Source of the DNA: Darksidea phi
Lineage: Eukaryota; Ascomycota; Dothideomycetes; Pleosporales; Lentitheciaceae
Assembly: GCA_030770425.1 (NCBI GenBank)
Contig: JASJFT010000045.1
Location: 124,001 to 188,000, forward strand
Direction of reading: 5' to 3'
Length of the DNA: 64,000 nt
Shown here piece after piece: positions 23,452-33,557 of this stretch (position 1 is the first letter of the stretch; every line of letters begins with the position of its first letter). Both the position numbers and the translations under genes were made by a program. The notes beneath the pieces are model-generated. The model searched no databases and was not told where the DNA came from. It saw only the letters and a list, made by a program, of their open reading frames with translations.

Positions 23452-24477
23452 ATGCCGCCATTCTCAACGCTAAATCAGCTAATTCACGACCATGGGCCTG
23501 CGACCGGAGCGTCAACGACTACGACTTTGCCTGGCTACCCTTCAGTCATGTTAAATGACGCTCCTTACATAAGGTAGTTTCTTAAAAGGGAACTCTAGTC
23601 CGAAGACCTCGAAGCTATAGCACCGCGTCTTTAGATTATAACGACTTTCTCCAGCGGTAACATCAACCTATTGCACCGCTAGTAGGTAAAAGGTCGCGAG
23701 ATTATTATCGCGGAAGAACCTCGATTACATCTAGTCTAGATCTACAACCGTATATTTATCAAGCCTCTACTACGGTATTTACTATCATAAGTATTCTAGG
23801 AGAAGTATCTAGAGAAGGGCTCGGGCCGACGGGCCTTAAGTCAAAGTAACATCTACAAGGCTGCGACTAGGTTCCTACGGACGTACCACTACTTAATCTA
23901 GTACGAATCAGACTTCCATATTACTTAGCAAGATAAACTCCGCCTTATCCCGAAGGACATAGACTAGGTATCTTTCTACTAGTTTATTACCGAGCTTAAA
24001 CGTATCGAAGACTTCGCTATATCAAAGAGATATTACTATAGTAAGTTAAGGCTAACGCGACTCAACTTTTATACTCCGTTCCTTCTTAGTAAATTTAATT
24101 TTAAATAGGTATACGAACAGTATAGCGGCTTCTTTAAAGGACTATATAGGCCTATACTCTTCGTATTCGCCGTAGTTTCTACGATTCTGAACTCGATACA
24201 GGTTACACTTACGGCCGAGCAGCTAGTAGTAGCTTATTAGGAGTTAGTTTGGTATATATCTCGCTATTTTAGCATAATAAGCCTCGTAGGAGTAGCTATT
24301 GTCTCTACCTAGCTCCTACTATTATAGCTATGGATATTTCTAGATAAGTAGATATATACTATAAAGCGCAAACTAGAGAAGAGACGAGATAATCGAAGTA
24401 TATTATCATATTACACAGGACTGATCGCTAGAAACAATGCAAACTGTACACGGTGTTGCCTTACTACAACACCATAA
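23452..24477 (+). pseudogene. RIP-degraded integral membrane protein (DUF6601-like)
   Basis: One reading frame can be followed without any shift for 341 codons from the ATG at 23452 to TAA at 24475-24477, interrupted by about 18 internal stops. Almost all are TAG, with a few TAA, at positions where Gln would fit. Recognisable parts are KLRLIPKDID, YYYSKLRLTRLNFYTPFLL, EQYSGFFKGLYRPILFVFA and two or three hydrophobic segments near the end. This resembles the fungal family with a conserved YGELRLSRLN motif and C-terminal membrane segments (DUF6601; recognised from memory, not searched). The gene is dead, and the damage pattern is diagnostic of RIP acting on a multi-copy sequence. Confidence 0.7.
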
Positions 24478-24537
24478 ATTGTAGCAAGATCAGCCTCACA
24501 CGCTGAAAGTAGCAGTGAAGGATGAAAGAACACCGCT

Positions 24538-24653
24538 GCCTGAGGCGACGACGGCCCGGCTTTGCGCCGTCGGCAGCCTTTCAGCCTCGCTGCAGGCCGA
24601 CCGGGCAAGGCAGGGCGGACGGCTGCCTCAGCCTGGCAAACATCAGCCTGATA
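24538..24653 (+). repeat. inner 116-bp GC-rich inverted repeat, right copy
   Basis: Ends about 100 bp before the NLR start codon, so it probably lies in the promoter or 5' leader of that gene. Confidence 0.88.
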
Positions 24654-24755
24654 TCTCTCTGCGCATCCTCCAGCCTGATCCTGCTCCCCTATCCACACCT
24701 TCTCTTCCACATCAAACACACGCCCCGGCGGGGGGAAAGCATTGAACTTCGAACT

Positions 24756-27700
24756 ATGGAGCAGGAATCCAGCGTGCCAAGGCTGAACCGAGGCCAGGTT
24801 CGGCCGGTGACTAGCGACGACATCGGCCTGAAGGTGCTCCGCGAGGCACCGCCAGAGGCAGCCCAGAGTCCCGAGTGCGTCGAGTGCGTCCTCCTTATTC
24901 TCTCTCTGTAATTCGCCCCTCCAGCACTATACTCATACGTCTAGCATCATCGCGATCCACGGCATCGGCGCCCACCCGGACGACAGCTGGTGCAAGAATG
25001 TCGGTACCAAAGAGAGCCCGCGATGGGTCAACTGGCTCGATGAGAACGACATGCTGCCAATGGTAGTGCCGAATGCGCGCATCATGCGATACGGATACCA
25101 GTCGAAGTGGTTTGGAGAAGGGGCGATGCGGCAGAAGGCGTCAACGGTTGCACAGCGGTTGCTTCTAGCCCTGAAGCGGGAAAGAAAGGTAAGGCTCTGT
25201 TGTGTAGCCATATCTCCGCTGCTCACATGGTTAGGAGTACTCATTTCGGCCGCTGGTCTTTATAGCGCACTGCTTTGGCGGGCTTGTCGTGCTAAAAGTA
25301 AGGAGATGAACTAAGGCAGGGCATGCCGCGACTAAGACTTCCCAGGCTCTCCTAGATGCCCGATACGCTCCGGATGAATGGTCCGGTATATATACTTCAA
25401 CTACCGGCTTGATCTTCTTCGGAACGCCGTTTCGCGGGGCGGAAGGTATGAGCCAGATGGAGATGCTCGAGGCAGCGCGAAGGGAGTACGAGGAAGAAGA
25501 AGTGCAGACAGACATTCTGAATATACTGGAGCCGGGGAATGAGTTTCTTCAGGAGCTGGTTGACCAGTTTGGGAAGACGCGGAGGGAGGCGAACAAGGCC
25601 GCAGTTGCTTGCTTCTACGAGCTTACGTCAAGTAATGTTGGGAAGATAGTGGGTAAGGAGAACCGAATCGTAAGTTTAGAAAAGGAGTCTGCTTTTTACT
25701 AAGATTAACTGTTGCCACAGCGATTTGTGGTCAGCGAGAGCTCTGGCTGCCTCGACCTGTCTGATTCGACGAGCAAATTCTCGCTCTCACGGAGCCACTT
25801 TGATATGAACAAGTTTGGGAAGCCTACAGAGGAAGACTTTCAGACAGTAAAGGAAGTAGTTGAGGAGATGATTAAGGCATCTCTTAGACTTGTGGCGGCT
25901 CGATGTAAACGTAACTATCCATCTTCCTAGAACTTTTTAGTGGGCATATGAATGGCTAATGGACTTGAAGCTAAGAGATCGCTGTCGGAACATTACTATA
26001 TCCCACACATCGCTGTGCCCAAGTTCTTCGGCAGACAGAAGCTTCTTGCGGAACTTCAGGCCTTCTTACTAGAACCGCGAGGGCAGCATGATAAGCCAAA
26101 TGTAGCTGTACTGCAGGCCTTAGGCGGACAAGGCAAAAGCCAGATCGCCTTAGAGTTATGCCGGAGGCTTAGAAAGAATTGCCGTGGTGTTTTCTGGCTT
26201 GATGCAACTTCGAAGGCAACGTTAGAACGGAGCTTTGAAGGACTTGCTGGAAAACTAAACCAAGCAGCTGTTAGCAGCCTGGAAGATGCGGAGTCGAAGG
26301 CGAGGTTTGTGCTAGATACAATTCAAGAATGGGAGGAGCGGTGGTTGATAGTTTATGACAATTACGACCGCCCCGATATATTCACGGATATCAAACAGTT
26401 CCTGCCAGAGAGTAAGTCGGTTCATGCTATAGGTGCTTCTATGCTAACTGCTTTAGATGGACAAGGCAGCATAATCTTCACGAGCCGGCACGAGGCCACA
26501 AAAATGCTCGGGCGGCACGTGCAAGTCCCGTCGCTGGTGGATGATGGAGGCATTGAGCTGCTTCTTCGAGACATGCCGGGTGAAGAGGTAGAACGCAGCC
26601 GGGCTGATGGAGAGGTTATTGTTCGCAGGCTTGGGGGGTTAGCTCTTGCTATCGAACAGGCCGCTGCGTACATTTCCTTCAACCAGATAGCGCTACCTGA
26701 TTTTATAGACGAATACGAGAAGAAGAAGGGAAAAGTGCTGAAGCATATGCGCGAGGAACTTTGGGAGTACCAGAAACTAAGAGACGGGTCAGAGCAAAGT
26801 GAAGCGTTGAGTGCGTTCACGACGTGGGAGCTGTCATTCGAACAAGTGGAACGGGGCGATGAGGCACGCAAGGATCATATTACGCGGTTCCTTAATGTCG
26901 CCGCCTTCCTCGAGCCTTCTCATATCGGCAGCTATCTGTTCGAAACATACGTCGCGGAAGAGGATGAGCCGTTCCCATGGCTGGATGTGTTTATGCGTCA
27001 AAGAAGCCTCTCAGATGAAGAGACTGACTCTGATACCGACTCTGATACCGACTCTGATACCGACTCTGATACTAACCAGGCATCCTTTACACACAAAGGT
27101 GAACAGACGAGCTGGAGTGCAGATCAGTTCTGGTCAACTATAGAGCGCCTTCGTCGGCTCTCTCTAGTGCAGAGCATTGAAAAGAAGCCTGCTGTTTGGT
27201 TTTCTATCCATCCAGTGATCAGTGACTGGTTGCAGTTACGAGAACGGAAGCGATCATCTCGAGAAAAGATATTACGAGAGACTATAGGACTGATGAGCGT
27301 GGTTGTGGAATCTACTTTTGCGGAAGGTGTGGATGCATCTAAGAGACAGCAGTTGCTGGCACATCTGGATTCTTGTCAGACCGGTTCGCGGCATATAAAG
27401 CTTACTACATCCCTTGGATGTGCCGACATGAGAAAGGAGACAATTTCGTTCGGCACGTTTTATCAAGAACAGGGAAAATATGACAGATCAGAGGAACTAT
27501 ATGAGGCTCTTTTAAAGGAAGATAGAGGGAGCCCCGATGAAAGTCATGTGAACCTGTTGCAAAGCATGGGCAACCTGGCGTCGACGTACTGGGATCAGGG
27601 GCGGTGGAAAGAGGCCGAAGAGCTGGAGGTGCAAGTAATAGAGACGAGAAAGAGGGTACTTGGAGAGGAGCATCCAGACACGCTGACCAGTATAGCCAAC

Positions 27701-28246
27701 CTGGCGTCGACGTACTGGAATCAGGGGCGGTGGAAAGAGGCCGAAGAGCTACAGGCTAAAGACCTAGAAATATGCTCGAGGGTACTTGGAGAGGAGCATC
27801 CTTCTACGCTGACTAGTATAGCCAACCTGGCGTCGACGTACTGGAATCAGGGGCGGTGGAAAGAGGCCGAAGAGCTACAGGCTAAAGAACTAGAAATATG
27901 CTCGAGGGTGCTTGGAGAGGAGCATCCTTCTACGCTGACTAGTATAGCCAACCTGGCGTCGACGTACAGGAAGCAGGGGCGGTGGAAAGAGGCCGAAGAG
28001 CTAGAGGTACAAGTAATAGAGACGAGAAAGAGGGTACTTGGAGAGGAGCATCCTTCCACGCTGACCAGTATGGCCAAGCTAGCATATACGTGGAAGTCCC
28101 AAAGCCGGAACGAAGAAGCTATCTCATTGATAGAAAAGTGCTTCGAGCTACGGAAGCAAATTCTTGGGACTCACCATCCCGCTACAGAGAGTTCGCTCGA
28201 AGCTCTAACCGAGTGGCGAATGGAGGAGTTAGCAATACGGATCTAA
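24756..28246 (+). CDS. NLR protein: esterase-like domain, NB-ARC, TPR repeats
   Basis: Seven exons: 24756..24883, 24945..25188, 25235..25297, 25346..25669, 25721..25904, 25971..26411 and 26457..28246, giving 1057 residues. All six introns are 45-66 nt with GT..AG ends. The N-terminal domain is the alpha/beta-hydrolase type of fungal NLRs: VDIIAIHGIGAHPDDSW near residue 42, then FIAHCFGGLVVLKALLDAR with Cys where the nucleophile Ser usually stands, and FFGTPFRG. NB-ARC follows: GGQGKS Walker A near 366, WLIVYDNYD Walker B, GSIIFTSR and GGLALAIEQA. A TDSD repeat linker and a winged-helix-like part lead to about five 42-residue TPRs. Such proteins sense non-self and trigger heterokaryon incompatibility-type or immune responses in fungi. 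No stop or shift remains after splicing. Confidence 0.88.
27572..28204 (+). repeat. 126-bp tandem TPR-coding repeats
   Basis: Four consecutive 126-bp units (27572, 27698, 27824, 27950) are nearly identical, followed by one diverged unit. Units 1 and 4 share the LEVQVIETRKR variant and units 2 and 3 share LQAK-LEICSR, so the array is a mosaic. The number and order of units probably change by recombination. Confidence 0.92.
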
Positions 28247-28334
28247 TACTACTTTATTTTTGTAGAATATAAAGCTAATATACATACGGGACAGGTCAAG
28301 TTGTATAAGCACGCTTATTAGTAATACTTAACAG

Positions 28335-28436
28335 TAATGAAAGTAACTTGCCACTGGATTTCGCCACTATAGATAGGGAGGACGGACCCGCTCCGGCCAT
28401 AGGGTTGTAAGTTGGCGAATCTACAAGAGGTAAGCT
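28335..28436 (-). repeat. outer inverted repeat, right copy
   Basis: On the minus strand it starts AGCTTACCTCTTGTAGATTC. Differences from the left copy are mainly C/T and G/A, as expected of RIP. Confidence 0.85.
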
Positions 28437-29059
28437 AGTTGTCGGGGAGGTAGAGAGTAGCCAAAAGCTAAGTTTGATTATAAGGCTGCGAGGCTGAAGT
28501 CGGCCCACTTACTAAGACTTTGCACAGCCATAGGTCTAACGGCCACGACCCTACTTAATAGCTACGTTACGATTATGTAGTAATTCTATACTAGCTAGAA
28601 TTGGTAATCGTTCCGATTAGAGGTACCGACTAGGGTAGCGATCCCGAATAGTTTAAGCGCTACTAGCAGCCCTACGGCTAATTATTACTTCGTAGTAGTA
28701 CTATTAGATTCTCTAGCTTCGATAGAGACGCTTAAAGGGTTACGATAGTAATATAAGCGTAGTAGTAGTCTTCTAGCGTATAAAGCTCGTTTTTATTTGA
28801 AATAATACTCTTCGCGAATTATATAGTAAGGCGTCCGTATAAGTATAATTTTTATATAAGTAAGATTATAGCGCTTTAGAAATAGTCTAAGTATATAACC
28901 TAAGGTAGACATAGTAAATTCAAGACGCGTGGAGAAGTTCTATAGCTTTAAAATAGAAGTACCTATAGTTTGTTCCGTTATGGCGGTTGTTCCGTTACGC
29001 GTGGATGGACGTTAGTACTCTAAGTCGCAATCTCTTTTTGAATCCAATGTTCTCGCGAT
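28437..29059. other. AT-rich RIP-like sequence
   Basis: TA-rich, stop-dense DNA right of the outer inverted repeat. No frame can be followed. It is probably an old repeat. Confidence 0.6.
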
Positions 29060-29720
29060 GGGGCAGCCATAGTGGCGATGCTTCCTCAAGCTCCACCACT
29101 ACGGCGTAAAGCTCAATGAAAAATAGTACATGGAGTTGAATCCATGAGAGTGCGTGGGTTGTCACTGTGGCGCAGGGCACGCACTCGCACAGCTCGGAGA
29201 CTCGGAATGTGAAGTAGTTGAATGCCTTCGTCAATATGCGTGAACATAAAGACGCCAGACTCCGGCTAGGCCAAAGACGATAATACAGGATACCTAGGGT
29301 ACCTTACGCATGAAGCCATGGACCTTTCGGCCTATCTGAGCCTGCAAGCAGAATTCAATATCGCAGGCATCTTCCACATAACGAGATCACTGGTGGTTAA
29401 ATGAAAACAACTGGTAGCGGCAGTGGGCCTAGTGCCGGAGTCGAACTAGCTCCCTCATGATGGCTTCACAAGAGGTTGGCTAGAACACACACGCTAGGCG
29501 CATGCGCCCTTTCCACTAGAACCACTTCCTACGTAAAGGTTCCTAGGCCGCGAGGCAGTCAGAGGGGAACAACACTCCCCGTACGCCTGCCGAGGTTAGC
29601 TAAAGATTCGGCAGTTGCTATCGGTGCGACCTACTTCCCGTTCTGCTGTATCCCGGGCCGAACCAAACAACGAAGCAGCGGCCGCTGTAAGTTGAGTGGT
29701 TGTTGAAGAGGAGAAATGAT
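29060..29720. repeat. dispersed direct repeat, copy 1
   Basis: Aligns along its whole length with 32260-32905 in the same orientation, with shared blocks such as GGTACCTT-ACGCATGAAGCC and AGCCATGGACCTTTCGG and several small indels. Differences are spread out and rich in transitions. Confidence 0.75.
29437..29518 (-). other. tRNA-like A/B box region in repeat copy 1
   Basis: On the minus strand TAGTGGAAAGG (29518-29508) fits the pol III A box and AGTTCGACTCC (29447-29437) fits the B box, about 71 nt apart, with a 9-bp hairpin between them. The acceptor arm does not pair, so this is a tRNA-derived relic rather than a tRNA gene. Confidence 0.4.
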
Positions 29721-30755
29721 AGGGGGGAAAGAGCTGGCTTTTGTACGTGGTGTGCAGTGCTCAGACCAGACAAATATCGCTTCTCTCCGGCTTAGCACCT
29801 CCAAACTAGGGGGTGAATGAGGAATGACAAAATCACGTGAAAGGAATGAAACTCTTGTTTAGCTATTGAGCTCAATGCACATTCGATAACCGATCAAGTG
29901 CATGCATTATTTAAACGCATTAATGTTATGTATATTGTTATCCGGAGCGTGACTTTTGATAAAGCCTTGGGCTTGGGATTGAGCTGGGCGACGGGGTTTC
30001 CGTCCACTTTTCCTTATAAAATATGGCCTTGCGTAAACGTATACCTTTATAAATACCTAACTAATATCCCTTAGCTAGTCTCCCTTAGTTCGGATAAGCT
30101 ATAAATTATAGTTCTTATTCTCTATCCTACTAGTTTCTACTCCTACTTCTCCTACTATCCCTCTTCTATCCTACCTCCCTTGCCTTTAGCTCGTGTATTA
30201 AGGCTCCTATTAAATGAACCTAGTATTAGCTATGCAATATTATATAGTTACGTATTATTATAGCCCTAGCGTACTATAAAACCCGGCAAAGCCTGTCTGG
30301 ATTGGCCATAACGGTCAGACGTAGGAAAGTGGGAAACACACTCGCTATTGGTAGATGCTACGTTTTAACATGAAGGTTACCACTACCCATTCGCGGTTTC
30401 CGGATACAGCCAGTTGAGAATCTACATGTATCAATGGCACCTAGGTTGCTCACCGAAATATAGCCTACCGATACCGGTACTGCCTTCGAACTGTTGAAAA
30501 AGTCGAAATGGGGGAAGCTGATCAACCTTTTCCCAGATGCTGCCGCCGAGGGCTTTGGTGTTGAGATTTTACGCGCTGCTTGCCGCAATCGATGTAGATG
30601 CCGTTAACCGATCCCCAGCTTACACCAGCACTATCTCCATGGCCTTTGGTGAAGAGTTTGCCCAAGTGGCCTGTCAATCTGACAGACTCCAACCCGCTCG
30701 AAGCAGTCGCCACTCTTCACAATCAATAATGCATCCAAGCTGGACCGAAGCAGCC
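29721..30755. other. intergenic with a short AT-rich block
   Basis: 30020-30290 is TA-rich and RIP-like; the flanks are GC-balanced. Minus-strand frames at 30358-30713 look faintly protein-like and may be scraps of the same degraded gene as 30756-31184, but they cannot be joined. Confidence 0.4.
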
Positions 30756-31195
30756 TCATAGCCGACTTTCACCAATCCAACCCATTGGTAGATTCGGTTC
30801 TGTCTTCCACACTAAGGGTTCTTTCCAAGTAGCAGATATCAAAGCAAGCAGGAGATCGTCCTTGTCATGCTTCTCTAGGTCGGTAAGATGGACACCATAC
30901 AGGAAACTGCACTGCAGACCCAGTGAATTAGAGCTAGAGGAGTCGTCAGAGAGTATCCACATGCCAGGGTACGTTCCGATGCTCGCTACCCCAAGACCTA
31001 GGTCGCGACTCAGATAGACCAAGGCAGAAAAGTGAAGCCCGTCAAGTGATATAGTGGACGTCCGGAATTTCAGCCATACATAATCCAGATCGTGGAATTC
31101 CCTACTGGAAAACTGACTAGACATAGAAGCTAGGTCGCCTGCCATACCGCTAAGTATCTCCCTAATTCGATCTTCCTCAACCAAGGGCCGCTTCG
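30756..31195 (-). pseudogene. hypothetical ORF remnant
   Basis: An open minus-strand frame of about 145 codons without an ATG near its 5' end; a TGA lies just upstream at about 31197. The protein-like sequence includes DLDYVWLKFRTSTISLDGLHF and DLLLALISATWKEPLVWKTE. No family recognised. Location between two copies of a repeat suggests a decayed gene. Confidence 0.35.
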
Positions 31196-31649
31196 TTCAC
31201 AGTGGGAACCATATTTGTGGTTAACAATGCGACTTTTGTGTGCAATGCAAGCTGATGGGATGTATGGCGCTTTCGAGGACCGTATCAGCCGCACCAGGCA
31301 CGTGATTCTACATAGTTAGGCATCATAGATCAACCATACGCTTGCCCACCTCATCAGTGCGGCGTGGAATAGGTGGATCCAAGGCCACTATCGCCGTGCT
31401 AAGCGGCAGGGTCCAGCACGTCTAAACCAGGTACGACCGAAGATGTCGGTCGAGTTGGCGGTGAAATAGCGGTCGGTGGGCCAAGCTCCTATGCCGCCTG
31501 CGTTCGTGTGCTCTTGCGGCTCAGCTCTCCAGCAGTGCATACACCTTTCGATGCTTCGCAGACTCGTAGCCTGCAGCCCGTCACTCGAATTTCAATAACT
31601 CCCCACACATCCACCCAGATCTGCCGACAGTCGCGAGGCAACAGGACAA

Positions 31650-31980
31650 TGGCGAGCCAATCCTACTCTCTGAGACCCCGACGCTCTAGAAGATCGCACC
31701 CGACGGCGACCTCCAGCCCGGACACGAGCCCTCTGCTGCCCACAACGACAAGATCTCCGTCATCCGACGAGAAATCACGGTGCTGGCCGTCGACCCGACC
31801 GTGAATGCAGCCAACAACTTCCTCCTGGGCGGCGGTGGCGTCAATGGCGCCTTCCACCACGCTGCCGGCTCGGAGCTCCTCAATGAATGCGAAACTCTCG
31901 AAGGCTGCACGACAGGATCCGCGAAACTCACAGATGACTACCGGCTGCCCGCGAAGAAGGTGATAACGTGTAATGGATAG
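31650..31980 (+). pseudogene. macro-domain (ADP-ribose-binding) gene, truncated
   Basis: The core of a macro domain is unmistakable from about 31753: [52 protein letters not shown] and [19 protein letters not shown], that is, the substrate loop and GGGGV motif of Appr-1''-p-processing enzymes. The probable start ATG at 31650 is in another frame, and a TAG interrupts the N-terminal part near 31695, so a shift and a stop separate start and core. Downstream, the frame stops at 31980 before the second half of the domain, and no continuation was found. The first half alone cannot fold into a complete domain, so I call it a pseudogene. A missed intron at the 3' end is the main alternative. Confidence 0.7.
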
Positions 31981-32259
31981 ACTATACCCTTGATAGGCAA
32001 TGCAAAATGGGATGCTTCTTTCTCTCGAAGCAATCGCAAATACTGAATCTTCTGTGAGCCGAAGCAATGCGCGCCTTCCTTGGGTGAACAGGTGGGTGTA
32101 TCAATCGACTGGCTCTCCCTAATGAACAACATCTCACAGGAAGATTACCTGAGAGAAGGCTGAGAGCGTAACTATCGCGAGGGACTTCCAATGTGCGTTA
32201 GAGGGGTTGCTTTCAAGTGCGAAACCGGTAGCTAGCATGCTAGACCAACGAGGTGTTAG

Positions 32260-32905
32260 CCCCAGTGGTATTCTTCCTCAAGCTTCACCATTACGGCATA
32301 AAGCTTAATGAAAAATAAAAATAAATATACGGAGTTGAATCCGTAAGAGTGTGTGGGTTGTCACTATAGGCGTTCGTATAGCTTGGACACTCGGAAGGTG
32401 AAGGAGTTGAATTCCTTCGTCAATATACGTGAATATAAAGACAAGAGTCGACTCCGGCTAGGCCGGAGACAAATGATACCTAGGGTACCTTTACGCATAA
32501 AAGCCATGGACCTTTCGGTCTGTCTGAGCCTACAAGTAGAACTCAATATCGTAGGCATCTTCTACTTGGCGAGCAGCTTGCATCGAGGCGTCTCTGTAGT
32601 GGGAGTAGTGCGTCTGGTACTGGGATTGAACCAGCTCCTCTCCTGATGGCTTCAGAAGAGACTGGCCAGGAACATGAACGCTAGGCGCACTTGCCCCTTC
32701 CACCATAGCACTTCCTGCGTAAAGGGCATAGGCCGCGAGGCAGTACACGAGGTGACCACTCTTGACCAGAATTCGACTAGACATTAGCTGAGATCTGCTT
32801 ATGAAAAGGTAGTTATGCTTACATTCCTCGCTCTGAATCGTGACTCAAATCGTCCAGCGTGCAGCGGCCGCTACAAGTTGGTTGATAAGGTGGAGAGAAA
32901 AGAAG
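32260..32905. repeat. dispersed direct repeat, copy 2
   Basis: Second copy of the 29060 repeat, diverged. The two copies bracket about 2.5 kb containing a broken macro-domain gene. Confidence 0.75.
32622..32705 (-). other. tRNA-like A/B box region in repeat copy 2
   Basis: TGGTGGAAGGG (32705-32695) and GGTTCAATCCC (32632-32622) keep the same spacing as in copy 1, and the hairpin between them is also preserved. Confidence 0.4.
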
Positions 32906-33557
32906 GGCTGAGAAGGCGGGGAGGTGCGGATTAAATACATAACGTGTGAGCACGGACCATTGGAGCATGACCGCATCGTAGAGCTTGGCACGTCCAAGGC
33001 TGCAGTGACTTGTGAAACATGAAGTCACGAGTACACTCTAAAACTTTCTGAAGTCACTTCGAGCGCGAAGCACAGTTCAATTTGTACAACGAGCTAGAAA
33101 CCTGTTTTTTGTTAAGATGTTGGAAACATTTGATGTGGTTTTTGGCTCCGGAGAGTCGCTAAGGATAGAAGGCGGGCTTGTGATCGCGATCCCAGGTGAG
33201 TTTCAAGGCGGTGTACACTGATAGTCTCAACTCAAATGGTACGTATTATATTTTAGCTACGTTTTTCGTAGAGAATCGACATCATGGCCGTAGGTTTCAC
33301 CACAACCGACTCCGACTCACCCCGTCCCTCCCCGACCCTGCATGGTCTTGGTGTAACTCAAATCGGCTATTCACTTCTTCCAATGCTATGCCAAGGCCAT
33401 ACCCGATTCGTTGTTTGGCGCATACCCCACGACCTTTTATTCATGACGTTGTCCTCTCTACCGCAGCAAGCTCGATCGTCTATTCAGTAAGTTCCACCCC
33501 GTCCATTATATCTATACCAACTGAGCTATATTTTAGTCTACCATAGAACAAACAGCA
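32906..33557. other. upstream region of the CCCH-like gene
   Basis: 33487..33536 has all marks of an intron (GTAAGT, AACTGAGC branch, TTTTAG). It lies 21 bp before the start at 33558, so the gene probably has a spliced 5' leader or an extra N-terminal exon. No further gene seen. Confidence 0.5.

Larger units (their letters stand above)
23094..28436. mobile_element. 5.3-kb TIR-bounded segment carrying an NLR gene
   Basis: The ends at 23094-23198 and 28335-28436 are inverted copies of one another, about 80% alike, with a perfectly conserved 33-bp inner part and mostly transition differences elsewhere. Between them lie a pair of internal 116-bp inverted repeats, a RIP-destroyed membrane-protein frame and a complete NLR gene. 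No transposase is inside. I could not find a target-site duplication, because the left flank is taken up by the Tc1 element and the right flank is AT-rich and mutated. It may be a non-autonomous DNA transposon that captured genes, or two solo repeats that happen to flank the locus. Confidence 0.6.

Noticed and set aside
25298..25345. In-frame TGA at 25307 that would break the NLR
   Set aside because: It lies inside a 48-nt intron with GTAAGG donor, CGACTAAG branch and CCCAG acceptor; removal gives the family sequence GGLVVLKALLDAR.
26412..26456. Reading the NLR through this stretch as coding
   Set aside because: It is open and a multiple of three, but has GTAAGT, GCTAAC and TTTAG, and its removal joins the conserved FLPE to GQGSIIFTSR.
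21824..28436. Part of a Starship giant transposon
   Set aside because: No DUF3435 tyrosine-recombinase captain seen anywhere in the window; the boundaries are inverted repeats, which Starships need not have.
29060..32905. Direct repeats as LTRs of one retrotransposon
   Set aside because: No TG..CA ends, primer-binding site, polypurine tract or gag/pol trace between them, and the copies are too diverged for one insertion.
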